Assembly (NCBI GenBank): GCA_000320605.2
Contig: KB445794.1
Span: 973,837-1,037,836, forward strand
Length of the DNA: 64,000 bases
DNA from: Gelatoporia subvermispora B
Taxonomy: Eukaryota > Basidiomycota > Agaricomycetes > Polyporales > Gelatoporiaceae
Reading direction: 5' to 3'
The position numbers were made by a program, and so were the translations under genes. Of the stretch, positions 62,603 to 64,000 are shown in pieces (position 1 is the stretch's first letter; each line of letters opens with the position of its first letter). The notes beneath the pieces are model-generated. The model saw only the letters and a program-made list of their open reading frames with translations, had not been told where the DNA came from and made no database searches.

Positions 62603-63646
62603 GGTGGTGGTAGATTAAGAGTGAGTAGAAAGAGTGAGAAGAAGTAGAGTACTGCGAGAAGGCTCGCATCACATCGGGATGGTGAGTGCTGCTCTATATG
62701 GCTATCCCTCCACGGCTATCCCACTCGCCGATCTAGACTTCCGACGCCTACTCATCCAGGCTCATCCCGCTCTTTCCCCTCCCTTTCGCAACCAACATTA
62801 TAAACTCTTTCACATTGGTAATCTCAGACACTTGGTAACGCCTTGTCTTCCCGCGAGCTGCTCATCGCGACATGTTCAATTGCTTACACAATAGGCGAAA
62901 TCACAGACCGGTGCCCGACCTTGTCCAACCCACGCTGAGACCAAGAAACAATCGCGCGATCGGTGTCTGCCATTCCCCGCATTCAAACCATCTACGACAT
63001 CATGGCTGCGACATCCATCCGCCCTTGATGACGATCGATGTACGGTGGATGAGCACAACCTAGACCACGCCGTCAGGTCGCATCGGCTCCCCTCTAAGCG
63101 GCACTCCATGTTTCCGCGGTTCTCCTTGACAACCGTCGGTTCAAGATCGTCAGCAAATGTCCCAGCATGCGGTCATTTCACCATCGATTCGCCAAAATTC
63201 CCCGCGGGGGACTGTGCATCCTATCATTCAATTTCGGCGATTCCTCCGATGACAGCTCGCTGCGGGGAATGATGACAGGTTCTATATCACGACTTTGTCA
63301 AACCAGCTTAGATACTATCTTTGAGATGCTGTCCACTTTCGCCCTGATCCATAGGTATAAGCCACCAGCAATAGCAACATGCTGAGCTATAGATCGTTTT
63401 TCGTTCTAGTGCCTAATTGTAAAGCGATCTAAGGAGAAATATAACAACAATTTGACTCATACGCCATTCAGCTCGATAGCAACGCCTTTTCTGCATTACT
63501 CAATGCGATAACGAACTCACACAGAGTGCGTATGTAGAAAAATGTTCCCGTCCCGTGAGTACGAATCACACAAATTGGCTTTGCATGTCTGATAATTCGA
63601 CGACCTGATGCAATGAGTTTCCACTTCGGACACATCGGAGCACTAA
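62603..63646. other. 1-kb intergenic region
   Basis: This includes the promoter of the CUE/CCCH/Smr gene and the 3' flank of the sedolisin. No coding region, TATA box or repeat recognised. Confidence 0.4.
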
Positions 63647-64000
63647 TTACGGGAGTGCCAGCCACGCATCCAGCAGCTTTGGGAAATTAATCGTGCCCAG
63701 CCCGGTGACAGGATCCCACCCACGTTCGACACTGAAACCGTCCGTCCCACAACCAGGATTTGATCCGGTAGTAATGTCGTTGAACAACCCACGGAACGGC
63801 TCGGAATATATCTACGGGAGTAAGTGTCAGGCCCTGCAAATTCATAGAGTAATCCTCACGCACGGTTGGGTTGATGAATCCGATCGGGCTTTTACCTCTT
63901 ACCAAGCGAGCGTCATTGATAGCAGACAAGATTGAGGCGGTCATTGGGCAGGAGGCAGAGGTACCTCCAATAGGCACAAACTCTCCATCGATTGCTACTG
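63647..64000 (-). CDS. Sedolisin (peptidase S53, tripeptidyl-peptidase type), C-terminal part, runs off right edge
   Basis: The visible part is complement(63647..63811, 63864..>64000), about 100 residues. It contains the S53 catalytic serine motif GGTSASCPMTA and then AINDARLVRGKSPIGFINPT. After a 52-nt intron come the calcium-site region FNDITTGSNPGCGTDGFSVE and RGWDPVTGLGTINFPKLLDA, ending LALP. These are the usual last 100 residues of secreted fungal tripeptidyl peptidases, active at acidic pH. The prodomain, Glu/Asp of the catalytic triad and signal peptide lie outside the window. Confidence 0.93.

Overview
This window is nuclear DNA of a filamentous basidiomycete, most likely an Agaricomycete. 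Nearly every gene is cut by many short introns, mostly 45-75 nt, with GTRNGT donors and YAG acceptors. Protein families typical of mushroom-forming fungi are present: a KDZ (CxC1) transposase, tandem cytochrome P450s and a sedolisin. The Agaricomycete placement is inference from family content and intron style. Nothing bacterial (operons, Shine-Dalgarno sites, CRISPR) is visible. Gene models were spliced by hand from both strands; unless noted, each splice set keeps frame from start to stop.

Layout. 0-1.1 kb: 5' part of a KDZ transposase (minus), running off the left edge. 1.1-5.8 kb: a gene-poor block, probably decayed repeats. 5.8-7.3 kb: a Pro/Gln/Ser-rich protein of unknown function. 8.0-11.2 kb: an AP180/YAP1801-type ANTH endocytic adaptor (minus). 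12.6-15.0 kb: GH47 alpha-mannosidase. 15.8-17.9 kb: glycerol kinase. 18.3-20.9 kb: an AGC-like protein kinase. 21.5-23.4 kb: mitochondrial ribosomal protein mS29 (minus). 23.66-24.36 kb: a 702-bp fold-back element with perfect 23-bp terminal inverted repeats. 25.0-34.0 kb: three tandem paralogous P450s with the same 10-exon structure. 34.1-36.6 kb: two tandem ubiquitin C-terminal hydrolases (minus), one with a changed catalytic Asp. 36.7-37.9 kb: a head-to-head pair of uncharacterised genes. 38.3-40.0 kb: TIM44. 40.2-41.0 kb: an unknown protein. 41.4-42.9 kb: nucleoporin NUP53/35 (minus), divergent from ZPR1 at 43.3-45.0 kb. 45.7-47.1 kb: a 2-oxoglutarate/Fe(II) oxygenase. 47.4-48.8 kb: RPF1 (minus), divergent from a p24 cargo receptor at 49.0-49.8 kb. 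50.0-51.6 kb: mitochondrial enoyl reductase ETR1 (minus). 51.8-52.9 kb: phosphomannomutase (minus). 53.3-56.8 kb: a Zn2Cys6 transcription factor with 17 exons (minus). 57.4-59.2 kb: a Sec2-like GEF (minus). 59.7-62.6 kb: a CUE/CCCH/DUF1771/Smr protein (minus). 63.6-64.0 kb: 3' end of a sedolisin protease (minus), running off the right edge.

How the genes relate. Most are independent housekeeping genes: secretory pathway and glycosylation (GH47, PMM, p24, Sec2, AP180), mitochondrial (mS29, TIM44, ETR1), and ribosome biogenesis or quality control (RPF1, the Smr protein). The accessory part is 23.6-37.9 kb: a mobile-element scar, then a P450 expansion, then a UCH duplication. This is the region most likely to hold lineage-specific biology, and most of the stronger findings lie there. 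No clearly new multi-gene system could be demonstrated from sequence alone.
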